Below are positions 54,446-64,000 of a stretch of 64,000 nt of DNA, in pieces. The DNA lies in NCBI RefSeq assembly GCF_007197555.1, contig NZ_CP041614.1:3402001-3466000 (forward strand). Direction: 5' to 3'. The notes beneath the pieces are model-generated. The model saw nothing but the letters and a program-made list of their open reading frames with translations, made no database searches and was not told the origin of the DNA. The stretch is from Shewanella psychropiezotolerans (GTDB lineage Bacteria > Pseudomonadota > Gammaproteobacteria > Enterobacterales > Shewanellaceae). Positions within the stretch are counted from its first letter, which is position 1. Every line of letters starts with the position of its first letter. Both the position numbers and the translations under genes were made by a program.

Positions 54446-54481
54446 TTAAGCCGCAATACTGGTTAGAGTATTGCGGCTTAA
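54446..54481. terminator. Bidirectional terminator between rrtA and uvrB
   Basis: A perfect 15-bp stem (TTAAGCCGCAATACT / AGTATTGCGGCTTAA) with a 6-base loop lies between the convergent genes. Confidence 0.8.
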
Positions 54482-54497
54482 TGTTAAGCTCTATTTA

Positions 54498-56513
54498 TCA
54501 AGCTTTAATAAAGGCATCTCTGAGCTTCATCACCTGATCTCTGACTGCCGCAGCCTGTTCAAATTCTAAGTTCTTCGCATGTTCATGCATCAGCTTCTCT
54601 AGTGCATCGATTTGATGGCTTAAACTTGCCGCATCCTGAACGACATATTTAGCCCTATTTTCTGCAACATTAAGACTACGGTAATCCCCTAAGATCCCCT
54701 TGTCTCTCTCGCCCACATCCATCACATCGGTAATTTTTTTCACTACACCTTTAGGCGTTATACCGTTATCGAGATTAAATTGATGCTGCATTTTACGCCG
54801 CCGCTCTGTTTCCCCCATGGCTGCCGCCATGGATTTAGTGATACGGTCAGCATACAAGATCACCTTGCCATTAATATTTCGGGCTGCGCGGCCCATAGTC
54901 TGAATTAACGAACGTTCGGAGCGCAAGAAGCCCTCTTTATCTGCATCGAGAATACACACCAGTGATACTTCCGGCATATCCAGGCCTTCACGCAGTAAGT
55001 TGATGCCAACCAGTACATCGAAGACGCCCAAACGCAGATCTCGAATTATCTCTACTCTTTCAACCGTATCGATATCTGAGTGCAGATATCTCACCTTGAT
55101 CCCATGCTCGTCTAGATATTCACTTAAGTCTTCCGACATGCGCTTTGTGAGTGTCGTGACCAACACCCGCTCATTGACCTTAATCCTTTTGCCTATCTCA
55201 GAAAGCAGATCATCGACCTGTGTCCCCACCGGCCTGACTTCCACTTCGGGATCCAGTAAACCTGTAGGTCTAACCACTTGCTCTGCAATCTCTCCATCGC
55301 ACTTATCGATCTCATATTGACTCGGAGTCGCTGAGACAAAAATGGTTTGAGGCATCAAGTTCTCAAACTCTTCAAATTTAAGAGGACGGTTATCGAGCGC
55401 AGAAGGTAGACGGAAACCATATTCCACCAGATTAGACTTCCTCGAGCGGTCGCCTTTATACATGGCACCGATTTGAGGCACTGTGACATGAGATTCATCG
55501 ATGATCAGCAAGCCATCATCGGGTAAATAGTCCAGCAATGTGGGCGGCCCCTCTCCGGTGGCTCTACCAGATAGGTATCGTGAATAATTTTCAATACCTG
55601 AGCAATAACCCAATTCCACCATCATTTCCAGGTCGTATTGAACTCGCTCAGATATTCGCTGAGCTTCAATTAACTTATTATTGTCCAGTAATTGCTGCTT
55701 GCGCTCTCTGAGCTCCACCTTTATCTCTTCTGTCGCCGCAATAATGTTTTCTCTGGGAGTAACATAATGGCTCTTGGGGTACACAGAGATCCTGGCTATA
55801 CGCTTTATAATATGGCCAGTGAGAGGATCGAACATGCTTAGCCGCTCAATCTCGTCATCAAAAAGTTCAACACGTATCGCATGCTTGTCAGAATCTGCCG
55901 GAAATATATCAATCACTTCCCCCCTGACTCGAAAAGTACCACGATCTAACGAAATATCGTTACGTGTGTATTGGAGTTCACTGAGACGTAAGAGAATATC
56001 CCTTTGCCCCATGAAGTCACCCTGTCTTAGATGTAACAACATCTTCAAATAAGATTTGGGGTCACCTAGACCATAGATAGCAGATACCGAAGCGATTAAG
56101 ACCACATCCTTTCGCTCTAGGAGTGCTTTCGTTGCAGAAAGGCGCATCTGTTCTATATGTGCATTCACCGATGCATCTTTCTCTATGAAGGTGTTGGTGG
56201 AGGGAACGTAGGCCTCGGGTTGATAATAATCGTAGTAAGAGACAAAATATTCTACAGCGTTGTGCGGGAAAAACTCTTTCATCTCTCCGTATAGCTGCGC
56301 CGCCAACGTTTTGTTCGGGGCCATGATGATCGTTGGCCTCCCCATCTGTTTGATAACATTGGCAATAGTAAATGTTTTACCTGAGCCCGTAACCCCAAGT
56401 AAAGTCTGAGTTGCAAGTCCAGCTTCAATGCCATCGACCAACTTAGCTATCGCCTTGGGTTGATCGCCTGCAGGCGTGTATTCTGATTCCAGCCGAAATG
56501 TTGATTCTGTCAC
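54498..56513 (-). CDS. uvrB: Excinuclease ABC subunit B
   Basis: This 671-residue DNA repair helicase-like protein has Walker [11 protein letters not shown], the beta-hairpin [21 protein letters not shown], the DESH box ([15 protein letters not shown]), motif VI (QTMGRAARN) and a C-terminal UVR domain ([24 protein letters not shown]). It loads damaged DNA with UvrA and recruits UvrC. Length is normal. I saw no good LexA box in the sequence upstream. Confidence 0.97.
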   Translation of the reverse strand: MTESTFRLESEYTPAGDQPKAIAKLVDGIEAGLATQTLLGVTGSGKTFTIANVIKQMGRPTIIMAPNKTLAAQLYGEMKEFFPHNAVEYFVSYYDYYQPEAYVPSTNTFIEKDASVNAHIEQMRLSATKALLERKDVVLIASVSAIYGLGDPKSYLKMLLHLRQGDFMGQRDILLRLSELQYTRNDISLDRGTFRVRGEVIDIFPADSDKHAIRVELFDDEIERLSMFDPLTGHIIKRIARISVYPKSHYVTPRENIIAATEEIKVELRERKQQLLDNNKLIEAQRISERVQYDLEMMVELGYCSGIENYSRYLSGRATGEGPPTLLDYLPDDGLLIIDESHVTVPQIGAMYKGDRSRKSNLVEYGFRLPSALDNRPLKFEEFENLMPQTIFVSATPSQYEIDKCDGEIAEQVVRPTGLLDPEVEVRPVGTQVDDLLSEIGKRIKVNERVLVTTLTKRMSEDLSEYLDEHGIKVRYLHSDIDTVERVEIIRDLRLGVFDVLVGINLLREGLDMPEVSLVCILDADKEGFLRSERSLIQTMGRAARNINGKVILYADRITKSMAAAMGETERRRKMQHQFNLDNGITPKGVVKKITDVMDVGERDKGILGDYRSLNVAENRAKYVVQDAASLSHQIDALEKLMHEHAKNLEFEQAAAVRDQVMKLRDAFIKA

Positions 56514-57546
56514 TAACCGAGTTCCTTTTTTAAGCAGCGCATTATTTTAAACCAATTAAGGGAGTCGTGTGAATAAAGATGAGATATATTTATCTCCATC
56601 GAGATAAATTGGAACAATAATGCGATAACGGAAACTTTAATCCCCTTAAACTTATCATTGACGCTAAAGTCGTAGCAGAAAATAATGACAATTCCATTTA
56701 TTTTTAATGAAATTTTAAAACATAGATTAAAAACAGTAGATAAGGTTAATAGTTAACCGGAAACCAATGAAACTGGCGGATTAATTCACAACTAGAACTA
56801 TCGCTACAGTTACATTATTGTAACGATGCACCGCTCGGTTACAATAAACACTTGCATTTGCTAACCTATTATTTTTAAATGATTTTACTGGAGGGTGAAA
56901 ATTTTGACGATTTTAAGTTCAACCCCCTGTATATGAGGCTTTGAAACACATTTTTAGACTTAACCCACAGGCTTATCCACAGATTTAGTGGATAACTCAA
57001 TCTAGCCCTTACCCTGCGGGGGTTTTAACACCTCCCTATAAAACCTGCTTAAAAACACCCTTAGATGTAATTTTACTACATATGAAAGTCTGCATCAGAT
57101 TTCAAGGCTTATAGTAGGAAGTGATAAAGAAGCAGATTGCACTTGAGCTCGTGCAGTAAGCAGAATGATAACGAGAACGATAATGCCTACTCACTGCCTC
57201 TCTTTAATAACCCTCTCTAATTACTATTCACTTATGAAACCACTCACCAATTCATTATTGTTAATGGTCATTAAAGCGCTAATTGATATAATTCAGTAAT
57301 TTCAGGGAGCTCATTAGGTCCGAACCAACCAGATAATCGACAAAAATAAGAGTCATGCAGTAAATCATGTTTCCCACACCATAAAAATTGCTCACACAAG
57401 CACCAAAATGAGCGAATCTACGTCAGGACGAACATTAGATGAGCACTTAACAGCATAATTACACTTTTTTTTCTTCCTCGAGTTGACTCATCATCAAGAG
57501 CGATTTAGTATGCGCTCCGTCTTCAACGACGAGTAGCTTTAACGTT
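56514..57546. other. 1-kb intergenic region between uvrB and the tRNA-Asn array
   Basis: No gene was found. It contains GTTACA-TTAT-TGTAAC at 56809-56824 with another GGTTACA at 56837, a perfect DnaA box TTATCCACA at 56973-56981 facing a near-match (AGTGGATAA) at 56987-56995, and a Fur-like run of three hexamers (GATAAC GAGAAC GATAAT) at about 57167-57184. A strong promoter for the tRNA array lies at its right end. Confidence 0.5.
57483..57511 (+). promoter_or_regulatory. Promoter of the tRNA-Asn array
   Basis: TTGACT and TAGTAT are separated by exactly 17 bp and followed by a GC-rich discriminator (GCGCTCC), a stable-RNA promoter. Transcription would start about 30 bases before the first tRNA. 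Confidence 0.75.
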
Positions 57547-57622
57547 TCCCCTGTAGTTCAGTTGGTAGAACGGCGGACTGTTAATCCGTATGTCACTGGT
57601 TCGAGTCCAGTCCGGGGAGCCA
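57547..57622 (+). tRNA. tRNA-Asn (GTT), copy 1
   Basis: A 76-nt tRNA with anticodon GTT (loop CTGTTAA) and encoded CCA. The acceptor stem TCCCCTG / CCGGGGA leaves a T-C mismatch at position 6-67. Confidence 0.97.
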
Positions 57623-57667
57623 AAGTTACCTAAATTGAAGACGTTCAGAATGATGTGTTAAAAGTAT

Positions 57668-57743
57668 TCCCCTGTAGTTCAGTTGGTAGAACGGCGGACT
57701 GTTAATCCGTATGTCACTGGTTCGAGTCCAGTCTGGGGAGCCA
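57668..57743 (+). tRNA. tRNA-Asn (GTT), copy 2
   Basis: Like copy 1 except C to T at position 67, giving a T-T mismatch with position 6. Confidence 0.97.
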
Positions 57744-57777
57744 TTTTTAATAGATATCTGAGTTGAATGAAAACGTT

Positions 57778-57853
57778 TCCCCTGTAGTTCAGTTGGTAGA
57801 ACGGCGGACTGTTAATCCGTATGTCACTGGTTCGAGTCCAGTCCGGGGAGCCA
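57778..57853 (+). tRNA. tRNA-Asn (GTT), copy 3
   Basis: Identical to copy 1; the preceding bases AAACGTT repeat those before copy 1. Confidence 0.97.
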
Positions 57854-57881
57854 TTTATTCAAGAAAATTATTTAAAGCGAT

Positions 57882-57957
57882 TCCCCTGTAGTTCAGTTGG
57901 TAGAACGGCGGACTGTTAATCCGTATGTCACTGGTTCGAGTCCAGTCCGGGGAGCCA
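57882..57957 (+). tRNA. tRNA-Asn (GTT), copy 4
   Basis: Identical to copy 1; preceded by TTAAAGCGAT, which recurs before copy 5. Confidence 0.97.
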
Positions 57958-57994
57958 TTTTAATTAAGTAGTTCAGTAGCATGTTTAAAGCGAT

Positions 57995-58070
57995 TCCCCT
58001 GTAGTTCAGTTGGTAGAACGGCGGACTGTTAATCCGTATGTCACTGGTTCGAGTCCAGTCCGGGGAGCCA
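57995..58070 (+). tRNA. tRNA-Asn (GTT), copy 5
   Basis: Identical to copy 1. Confidence 0.97.
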
Positions 58071-58101
58071 TTTTAAACCTATATATAAAAAGAAAAACGA
58101 T

Positions 58102-58177
58102 TCCCCTGTAGTTCAGTTGGTAGAACGGCGGACTGTTAATCCGTATGTCACTGGTTCGAGTCCAGTCCGGGGAGCCA
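58102..58177 (+). tRNA. tRNA-Asn (GTT), copy 6
   Basis: Identical to copy 1. A T-run (TCTTTTTTC) directly follows and may end the transcript. Confidence 0.97.
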
Positions 58178-58293
58178 ATCTTTTTTCACTACCTCCAATC
58201 TAGCTCTTTCTATTTATCCTCATTTAAGTTTAGAATAACGTTCAGAATTTACTAGAATAATAGATGTATTCTATCTCCGCGAACGGAACGCTT

Positions 58294-60198
58294 ATGAGCT
58301 TATCTAGACTCTTTCATGCCTTTTTATTTATCCTCTTTGCAGGTATCACTAGCCTTGTCTATCTAGACAGCAACAATTCGCTTCAAGCCAAATCCCAACA
58401 AAGACTCGCAACTTATCAAGCGGCCTTCGACAACACGACCTTTTCTGCAACAAACGGGAAAAAACTCTTAGCAGAGTTAAATAAGCATGCCTCTTTCCAA
58501 TTTTTTCAATATATCCATAAGGATGACAGCAGCAAAAATGTGACTCAAGGCACGCTTTTTCCTGAAAAAGAAACGACTTTGGAACGCCTCTTTCCCATAG
58601 ACCTTCCCGATACACGTGATATCAGTAACGGACGATTACAAGTTAAACTCTACACAGGTGATTTAATCGAACACACGACCAACAGGTTTATACAAATTCT
58701 GTTGGTTTTATGGCTAAGTTATCTATCAATAGCCCTCTTTTACCTGCTGGTTATGGCCCGTTTTAAAAAATCCATCAATTACGCCGCCAGTTACATAGAG
58801 AGCTTATCGAGCCAGTCATACGATGCATTAGCTTCGTCAAAGTTATCATTTGAGCTTCACCCCTTAGCCAAAGCCCTTGAGAAATGTAAATTAGAACTTA
58901 AACATCGCTCAGATGAATTGGCTAAAGAAAATGACAAATTGCAACGTGTTGCTTTTCAAGATGCTATTACAGGATTTGAAACCAGAATAAAGTTCACCCA
59001 AAAACTCGAATCATTCGCTACCTTAGGCAAGGAGCAAATTGGCCTCTTGGCTATGATAAAAGCCAGTGAGCTTGGGCCGATAAATCAAAACCATGGTCGG
59101 TCTGCCGGTGATGATTATCTAGCGAAAGTTGCTAACTGCATAAGAAAAGCCATAAATAAATACCCAAACTCACAATGCTATCGAATTTCAACCGCCGACT
59201 TTGCGGTTTTCATTCCCGATCTTATTTTGAAAGATGGCATTCCATTTCTCGAAAGTTTGAAGTCTTTGTTCGACGAATACCAACAAACATTAGAAACGGA
59301 TTCGATTGCACATGTTGGTCTTGTACCCTACCGGCATGATAGTGAGCCAATGAACTTACTCACCTTAGGTGACACAGCAGTCAGCATTGCACAAACCTTA
59401 GGCCCTAATTGTTTTCATATGCAAGATAGACTTAATGGCGATGAAGTCTACGGTGATACTCGCTGGAAATTAGCCATCGAAGATTTGATTAGAAGACGCG
59501 CAATAAAATTTTATCAGCAACCCATACAGCCCTGCCGAACCGAAGTTAAAGTCTATAAAGAGCTCTTTTCTCGCTTTTATAACAGTGAAGGGAAATTTTT
59601 GCCTACTGCAACAGTCATTGCAATGGCTGAACGTCATGGCATGATTTTAGAGTTAGATAAGTTGATTGTGATGAACACATTAAAAATACTGATGGATACC
59701 CCGGCACTTGAAGGGGCGTACGGCATCAACATCAGCTCGTCATCCATAATGCAAGAATCATTCGTCGCCTGGTTAAAAGATCAACTGATAAAGAGACGTC
59801 ATATCGCGGCAAGACTCGTTTTTGAAACCAATGAAGCGGGTATGCAATCTAATTTAGCCTCCAGTTACAAATTTGTTCAGGTCATGCACAGTGTCGGGGC
59901 CCGAGTGGCTGTGGAGCATTTTGGCATGGGCTTCAGCTCATTTAAGTTCTTCAGAGAAGTTCGCCCTGACTTCATCAAACTCGATGGGAGCTACACGGAA
60001 TCCATCGAGAAAGATACAAATAATATGTTTTTTATCAAGATGATAGTAGATATTTCACGTAGGCTTGGCATTCGAGTAATCGCCACCAGTGTAGAGCGAC
60101 AAGAGGAGAAGCTCACACTAGAAAAAATGCTTATCGATGGCTTACAAGGATATTATATTGCCCAACCTCAAGCCATACAGGTGTTGGAGCCTAAATGA
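58294..60198 (+). CDS. Membrane GGDEF-EAL protein with both domains degenerate (LapD/CsrD-like)
   Basis: This protein of about 634 residues has two membrane segments (about 5-23 and 133-155) around a small periplasmic domain resembling the LapD/MoxY N-terminal domain, then a HAMP-like linker, a GGDEF domain and an EAL domain. The cyclase signature is replaced by STADF (RISTADFAVF); EAL is replaced by KELFSRFY, and DDFGTG by EHFGMG. It should therefore bind cyclic di-GMP or a partner and not turn it over. ATG at 58294 has GGA upstream; an ATG at 58264 is an alternative. Confidence 0.8.
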   Translation: MSLSRLFHAFLFILFAGITSLVYLDSNNSLQAKSQQRLATYQAAFDNTTFSATNGKKLLAELNKHASFQFFQYIHKDDSSKNVTQGTLFPEKETTLERLFPIDLPDTRDISNGRLQVKLYTGDLIEHTTNRFIQILLVLWLSYLSIALFYLLVMARFKKSINYAASYIESLSSQSYDALASSKLSFELHPLAKALEKCKLELKHRSDELAKENDKLQRVAFQDAITGFETRIKFTQKLESFATLGKEQIGLLAMIKASELGPINQNHGRSAGDDYLAKVANCIRKAINKYPNSQCYRISTADFAVFIPDLILKDGIPFLESLKSLFDEYQQTLETDSIAHVGLVPYRHDSEPMNLLTLGDTAVSIAQTLGPNCFHMQDRLNGDEVYGDTRWKLAIEDLIRRRAIKFYQQPIQPCRTEVKVYKELFSRFYNSEGKFLPTATVIAMAERHGMILELDKLIVMNTLKILMDTPALEGAYGINISSSSIMQESFVAWLKDQLIKRRHIAARLVFETNEAGMQSNLASSYKFVQVMHSVGARVAVEHFGMGFSSFKFFREVRPDFIKLDGSYTESIEKDTNNMFFIKMIVDISRRLGIRVIATSVERQEEKLTLEKMLIDGLQGYYIAQPQAIQVLEPK

Positions 60199-60310
60199 TC
60201 GTTTTTTAGCTAGATGACCCAATTAATTAAAACCTTGTATTCTATGTGTTGTTTCTGGCACTGGAAAAGCTGATAATACCATTAATAATTATTCCCAAAA
60301 ATGAAATGAG

Positions 60311-60889
60311 ATGAGTGAGTATCTCCTATTGTTGATCGGCACAGTTCTGGTCAATAATTTTGTATTAGTAAAATTTCTTGGTCTCTGCCCTTTCATGGGA
60401 GTCTCCAGCAAGCTTGAGTCCGCCATAGGCATGTCAATGGCGACCACATTCGTGCTGACATTGGCCTCGGTATTAAGTTATCTGGTCAATCAATATCTGC
60501 TACTGCCGTTTGATCTCGATTACCTTAGAACCATGAGTTTCATTTTGGTTATCGCCGTAGTAGTGCAATTTACTGAAATGTTAGTTCAGAAAACCAGTGC
60601 ATCCCTCTATAGGGCACTCGGAATATATCTGCCATTGATCACCACAAACTGCGCCGTATTAGGTGTAGCGCTACTCAACATCAATGAAAAACATAATTTT
60701 ATCCAGTCTGCCGTATATGGTTTTGGCGCCGCTGTCGGCTTCTCACTCGTACTCATCCTGTTTTCAGCCATGCGCGAGCGTCTCGCAGCTGCAGATGTGC
60801 CCTTACCCTTTAGAGGTGGAGCCATTGCAATGATAACCGCGGGCTTGATGTCGCTGGCATTTATGGGATTCACGGGGTTAGTTAAATAG
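60311..60889 (+). CDS. rsxA: Electron transport complex subunit RsxA/RnfA
   Basis: This 192-residue inner-membrane protein has six membrane segments and the family start [30 protein letters not shown]. It is part of the Rnf/Rsx ferredoxin:NAD+ oxidoreductase. It heads the rsxABCD... operon, with a 2-bp gap to rsxB. The upstream sequence GATAATACCATTAATAAT could be a weak Fur-like site. Confidence 0.96.
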   Translation: MSEYLLLLIGTVLVNNFVLVKFLGLCPFMGVSSKLESAIGMSMATTFVLTLASVLSYLVNQYLLLPFDLDYLRTMSFILVIAVVVQFTEMLVQKTSASLYRALGIYLPLITTNCAVLGVALLNINEKHNFIQSAVYGFGAAVGFSLVLILFSAMRERLAAADVPLPFRGGAIAMITAGLMSLAFMGFTGLVK

Positions 60890-60891
60890 TC

Positions 60892-61461
60892 ATGTCTGGA
60901 ATATTTATCGCAATAATCTTACTGACTGTCCTCGCACTATTTTTTGGTCTCTTGCTTGGTTTCGCAGCAGAAAAATTTAAAGTCGAAGGCGATCCTCTGG
61001 TGGACCAGCTTGAAGCCTTACTGCCTCAAACACAATGTGGCCAATGTGGTTACCCGGGTTGCCGTCCCTATGCTGAAGCCATAGCGAATGGAGACAAGAT
61101 CAATAAATGTCCTCCCGGTGGCACCGCCACCATGGAAAAGCTGGCCGATATGGCTGGAGTTGATCCTGAGCCTCTGACTGCGACCGAGGAAGTACAGGTT
61201 AAAAAAATCGCATACATACGTGAAGATGAATGTATTGGCTGCACTAAATGCATTCAAGCCTGTCCTGTGGATGCCATTTTAGGCACAGGCAAGTTGATGC
61301 ACACCGTCATAACAGATTACTGTACGGGTTGTGATCTGTGTGTTGAGCCCTGCCCTGTCGATTGCATTGACATGCTACCGGTCACACAAAATATCAAAAA
61401 TTGGGATTGGAAGTTAAACGCTATCCCAGTGAAAACCATAGATGAGGATGTAAAGTGCTAA
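60892..61461 (+). CDS. rsxB: Electron transport complex subunit RsxB/RnfB
   Basis: This 189-residue protein has one N-terminal membrane anchor, a four-cysteine cluster motif ([16 protein letters not shown]...CPPGG) and two 4Fe-4S ferredoxin motifs ([24 protein letters not shown]). It accepts electrons within the Rnf complex. Its stop overlaps the GTG start of rsxC by 7 bp. Confidence 0.96.
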   Translation: MSGIFIAIILLTVLALFFGLLLGFAAEKFKVEGDPLVDQLEALLPQTQCGQCGYPGCRPYAEAIANGDKINKCPPGGTATMEKLADMAGVDPEPLTATEEVQVKKIAYIREDECIGCTKCIQACPVDAILGTGKLMHTVITDYCTGCDLCVEPCPVDCIDMLPVTQNIKNWDWKLNAIPVKTIDEDVKC

Positions 61462-63905
61462 CTTTATTCGAACAAATTGATAAAGGGACACTTTGGCGGT
61501 CAATTGGCGGTATTCATCCTCCAGAGAGAAAAAAGCTCTCTAACAGAACACCGATCAAAACCTTGCCCCTGGCTGATGAGTATCTAGTCCCCCTGCCTCA
61601 GGTCGGCGAATCTGCAGTATTGATAGTAAAACAAGGTGATTATGTCGCTAAAGGTGCTGTTCTCACCAAGGGCACGCATTTTGGCCATCTATCGGCACAC
61701 GCACCGACTTCAGGCCATGTATCGTGCATTGAAACACGTCCGGGAAACCATGCCTCAGGATTAGCAGTATTGAGCTGCGTCATCAAGGCTGATGGGCTAG
61801 AGACTCATGATGGGAATATTCACCCAGCACTCTCTGCGGATGAAGTCGACCAGCTAACAGACAAACAACTGCTGACGAAAATACAGCAAGCGGGAATCGC
61901 TGGCCTTGGCGGCGCTGCATTTCCGACCCATATAAAACTCAGCCCAGCCAGTGATATTGAATTAGTCATCATCAATGGAATTGAATGTGAACCTTACATT
62001 ACTTCAGATGACATGATCATGCGTGAAAAGAGCGATGAGATCCTCAATGGTATCGCCATCATTCATAGGTTACTGACTCCAAAACGCCTAATCATCGCCA
62101 TTGAAGACAATAAACCAGAAGCCATTGAGGAGATGCAACATGCATTGAATCGAAGCTCGCTACCAAAAGGTGGCGTCAGGATCACAAGTGTACCGACACT
62201 TTATCCTTCCGGAGGCGAGAAACAACTTATTCAGATTTTGACGGGGCAAGAGGTCCCATCTGGGGCTATTCCAGCTCAACTTGGCATCGTGGTGCAGAAT
62301 GTTGCAACGGCTTATGCCATCAACGAGGCTATTCTGCGTAATTACCCTCTTATTGAGCGTGTAGTCACCGTCACTGGTGACAACACTCAGGAGCCAGGTA
62401 ATTACTGGATCCCCATCGGCACCCCAATCTCTCATGTCTTGACCCAAACTCAATTCATAGGCAATGAACATGACAAGGTGATCATAGGTGGGCCTATGAT
62501 GGGTTATGCCTTGCATAACGACAATGCCCCAACACTAAAGGGCTCTAATTGTATTCTGTTACCTGCTGGCGACGAACTCGCCCCCGAACAGAAAGAGCTC
62601 CCCTGTGTTCGTTGTGGTGAATGCGCTCACGTGTGTCCTGCCCAGCTCCTCCCCCAGCAGTTATTCTGGCATGCAAAGGCCCAAGAATACGATAAAGCCA
62701 CTAGCTATAACTTGGCCGACTGCATCGAATGTGGTTGTTGTACTTACGTTTGTCCCAGTGAAATCCCTTTAGTTGAATACTATCGTATCGCTAAGTCTGC
62801 GATAAAAGCCGAAGCCGAAGAAAAGAAACAGGCGGAACTGGCTAAACAAAGATTCGATCTTCGAACCCAACGCCTCGAAGATGAAAAACGGGCAAGAGAA
62901 GAGAAACAAAAAGCCTCAGCGGCAAGACGCAAGTCAAACATGTCCTCATCGGATAAAGATGCTGTCGCCCTTGCAATGGCAAGAATTAAAGCGAAGAAAG
63001 AAGCGGCAAACGCAGAAGCTAACTCGACTGCAGCCCCTCAAGTCACAGACTCGACAAGCGGCTCAAGCACAGCAGCGGGGTCTGAAACACAGAGCAAACG
63101 CAAAGATATTTCCGCCGCGGTGGCCCGTGCCAAGGCTAAGAAGGCTGCACAAAAAGAAGCCGCGATCCAAGACGACAAGGCAAGCAACATAACAAGTTCA
63201 ATGCCAGAAACTAACACTCCTGCTGACGAGCGGCAGGTAAAAATCGCCGCTGCCGTAGCGAGAGCCAAAGCCAAGAAAGCTGGCTTGAAACAAGACACAG
63301 CTGACTCTTCGGCAGGTATTAGCTCTGATGCAGCTAATATCAGTACCGTAAACACTCCTGTCGACGACAAGAAGGCTCGAATTGCAGCCACTGTGGCTAA
63401 AGCCAAGGCGAAGAAAGCTGCAGCGCAGCAAGGCGCTGATGAAGCCAATACCAATACAGTAAGTGATCCAGTCGATGATATAAAGGCTCGAATAGCTACC
63501 ACAGTGGCTAAAACCAAGGCGAAGAAGGCTGCAGCACAGCAAAACTCTGATGAAGCCGATACCAGTCCAGTCAGTGCTCCTGTCGACGATAAGAAAGCCC
63601 GAATAGCTGCCACTGTAGCAAGAGCCAAGGCAAAGAAAGCTGCTTTACAGCAAAGTGCAGATGAAGCCGATACCAATGCAGTCAGTGCTCCTGTCGACGA
63701 CAAGAAAGCTCGAATAGCAGCAACTATAGCAAGAGCCAAGGCCAAGAAGGCTGCAGCGCAGCAAGGCGCTGATGAAGCCGGTACCAGTCCAATAAGTGCT
63801 CCAGTCGATGATAAGAAAACTCGAATTGCTGCGACCATAGCTAAAGCCAAGGCGAAGAAAGCGGCCCTGAAAATCAGCACCGAAACAGAACATGATAAGG
63901 ATTAA
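61455..63905 (+). CDS. rsxC: Electron transport complex subunit RsxC/RnfC with long repeat tail
   Basis: This 816-residue subunit binds NADH/FMN in its first 360 residues ([27 protein letters not shown]) and carries two 4Fe-4S motifs ([28 protein letters not shown]). After residue 450 it turns into a charged coiled coil and then a repeat tail rich in Ala and Lys. The start is GTG at 61455, overlapping rsxB. The tail is much longer than in clostridial RnfC, but gammaproteobacterial RsxC commonly has such tails. Confidence 0.95.
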   Translation: MLTLFEQIDKGTLWRSIGGIHPPERKKLSNRTPIKTLPLADEYLVPLPQVGESAVLIVKQGDYVAKGAVLTKGTHFGHLSAHAPTSGHVSCIETRPGNHASGLAVLSCVIKADGLETHDGNIHPALSADEVDQLTDKQLLTKIQQAGIAGLGGAAFPTHIKLSPASDIELVIINGIECEPYITSDDMIMREKSDEILNGIAIIHRLLTPKRLIIAIEDNKPEAIEEMQHALNRSSLPKGGVRITSVPTLYPSGGEKQLIQILTGQEVPSGAIPAQLGIVVQNVATAYAINEAILRNYPLIERVVTVTGDNTQEPGNYWIPIGTPISHVLTQTQFIGNEHDKVIIGGPMMGYALHNDNAPTLKGSNCILLPAGDELAPEQKELPCVRCGECAHVCPAQLLPQQLFWHAKAQEYDKATSYNLADCIECGCCTYVCPSEIPLVEYYRIAKSAIKAEAEEKKQAELAKQRFDLRTQRLEDEKRAREEKQKASAARRKSNMSSSDKDAVALAMARIKAKKEAANAEANSTAAPQVTDSTSGSSTAAGSETQSKRKDISAAVARAKAKKAAQKEAAIQDDKASNITSSMPETNTPADERQVKIAAAVARAKAKKAGLKQDTADSSAGISSDAANISTVNTPVDDKKARIAATVAKAKAKKAAAQQGADEANTNTVSDPVDDIKARIATTVAKTKAKKAAAQQNSDEADTSPVSAPVDDKKARIAATVARAKAKKAALQQSADEADTNAVSAPVDDKKARIAATIARAKAKKAAAQQGADEAGTSPISAPVDDKKTRIAATIAKAKAKKAALKISTETEHDKD
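63370..63880 (+). repeat. Tandem 111-bp repeats in the rsxC tail
   Basis: Five well-kept 37-residue units (pattern [17 protein letters not shown] followed by QQ, an acidic linker and PVDDK) follow two looser ones beginning near 63100. DNA similarity between units is high, so copy number is likely to vary between strains. Confidence 0.9.
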
Positions 63906-63908
63906 TTG

Positions 63909-64000
63909 ATGGCATTTAAGATTGCCTCTTCGCCTCATTTGAGTCGTCGATTCCAAACCAGTACCTTGATGCAAAGAGTGCTACTGTGCGCCTTACCTGG
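63909..64000 (+). CDS. rsxD: Electron transport complex subunit RsxD/RnfD, partial
   Basis: The first 30 codons read [31 protein letters not shown], the expected RsxD start with the first membrane segment beginning. It starts 3 bp after rsxC and is cut by the window end. RsxD carries covalent FMN in other species. Confidence 0.9.
   Translation, partial: MAFKIASSPHLSRRFQTSTLMQRVLLCALP

Noticed and set aside
56514..56960. LexA box for uvrB
   Set aside because: CTGT occurs near 56926, but no partner ACAG at the right distance was found by eye.
63038..63880. 280-residue minus-strand ORF rich in Ala and Leu
   Set aside because: It is the antisense of the rsxC repeats; its composition mirrors the AKAKK repeat, and it has no ribosome binding site.

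Overview
The window looks like a chromosomal segment of a marine gammaproteobacterium of the genus Shewanella or a close relative. It carries the block hexR/zwf/pgl/edd/eda with pykA, a fadE-type acyl-CoA dehydrogenase beside a PsrA-like TetR regulator, a VC2046/SO_2500-type protein, uvrB, rhombosortase and the rsx/rnf operon, all in a moderately AT-rich background. No plasmid or phage signature was seen.

Layout. (1) 0-5.2 kb: a glyoxylate-assimilating beta-hydroxyaspartate cluster (IclR regulator, dehydratase, aldolase, iminosuccinate reductase) whose dehydratase gene is frameshifted and whose aminotransferase gene is absent here, then a YtoQ-like gene. (2) 5.3-22.7 kb: a minus-strand tRNA-Tyr followed by core genes: SO_2500-type protein, DUF406 protein, GGDEF/EAL protein, YchJ, secreted NTF2-like protein, M2 peptidase, psrA-fadE, pykA, hexR and the Entner-Doudoroff operon with HexR-like sites. 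(3) 23-24.5 kb: DmeF-type metal exporter and a MarR regulator. (4) 24.5-32.4 kb: an island littered with decayed IS6- and IS3-type elements. It holds an overlapping three-gene operon for isonitrile chemistry (PvcA/IsnA-type synthase, PHBH-class flavin monooxygenase, PvcB/IsnB-type Fe/2-oxoglutarate oxygenase), a small peptide ORF, a structured leader and a complete type III polyketide synthase. (5) 32.7-38.3 kb: EptA phosphoethanolamine transferase, a GGEEF diguanylate cyclase and a Pat-type protein acetyltransferase. (6) 38.7-50.2 kb: a purine degradation cluster (xdhABC, allantoicase, OHCU decarboxylase, HIU hydrolase, ureidoglycolate lyase, guanine deaminase, PuuD urate hydroxylase, RutR-like regulator, urea transporter). 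(7) 50.3-64 kb: four tRNA-Tyr genes, a cysteine-synthase-like enzyme, queE, queC, rhombosortase, uvrB, six tRNA-Asn genes, a degenerate GGDEF-EAL receptor and rsxABC with the start of rsxD.

Two ideas tie the window together. First, purine degradation ends in urea and glyoxylate, and the beta-hydroxyaspartate genes at the left edge would recycle glyoxylate to oxaloacetate. Second, the tRNA-Tyr at 5.3 kb with its 3' spacer is a 116-117-bp perfect inverted copy of the first unit of the tRNA-Tyr array at 50.3 kb. The single copy owns a good promoter, while the four-gene array has none that I can see. This pattern suggests a 45-kb inversion with breakpoints at the tRNA-Tyr genes; undoing it would put the purine cluster next to the beta-hydroxyaspartate cluster and the core genes next to queE/queC/uvrB.

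All calls come from reading the sequence and from memory of protein families; no database search was run.
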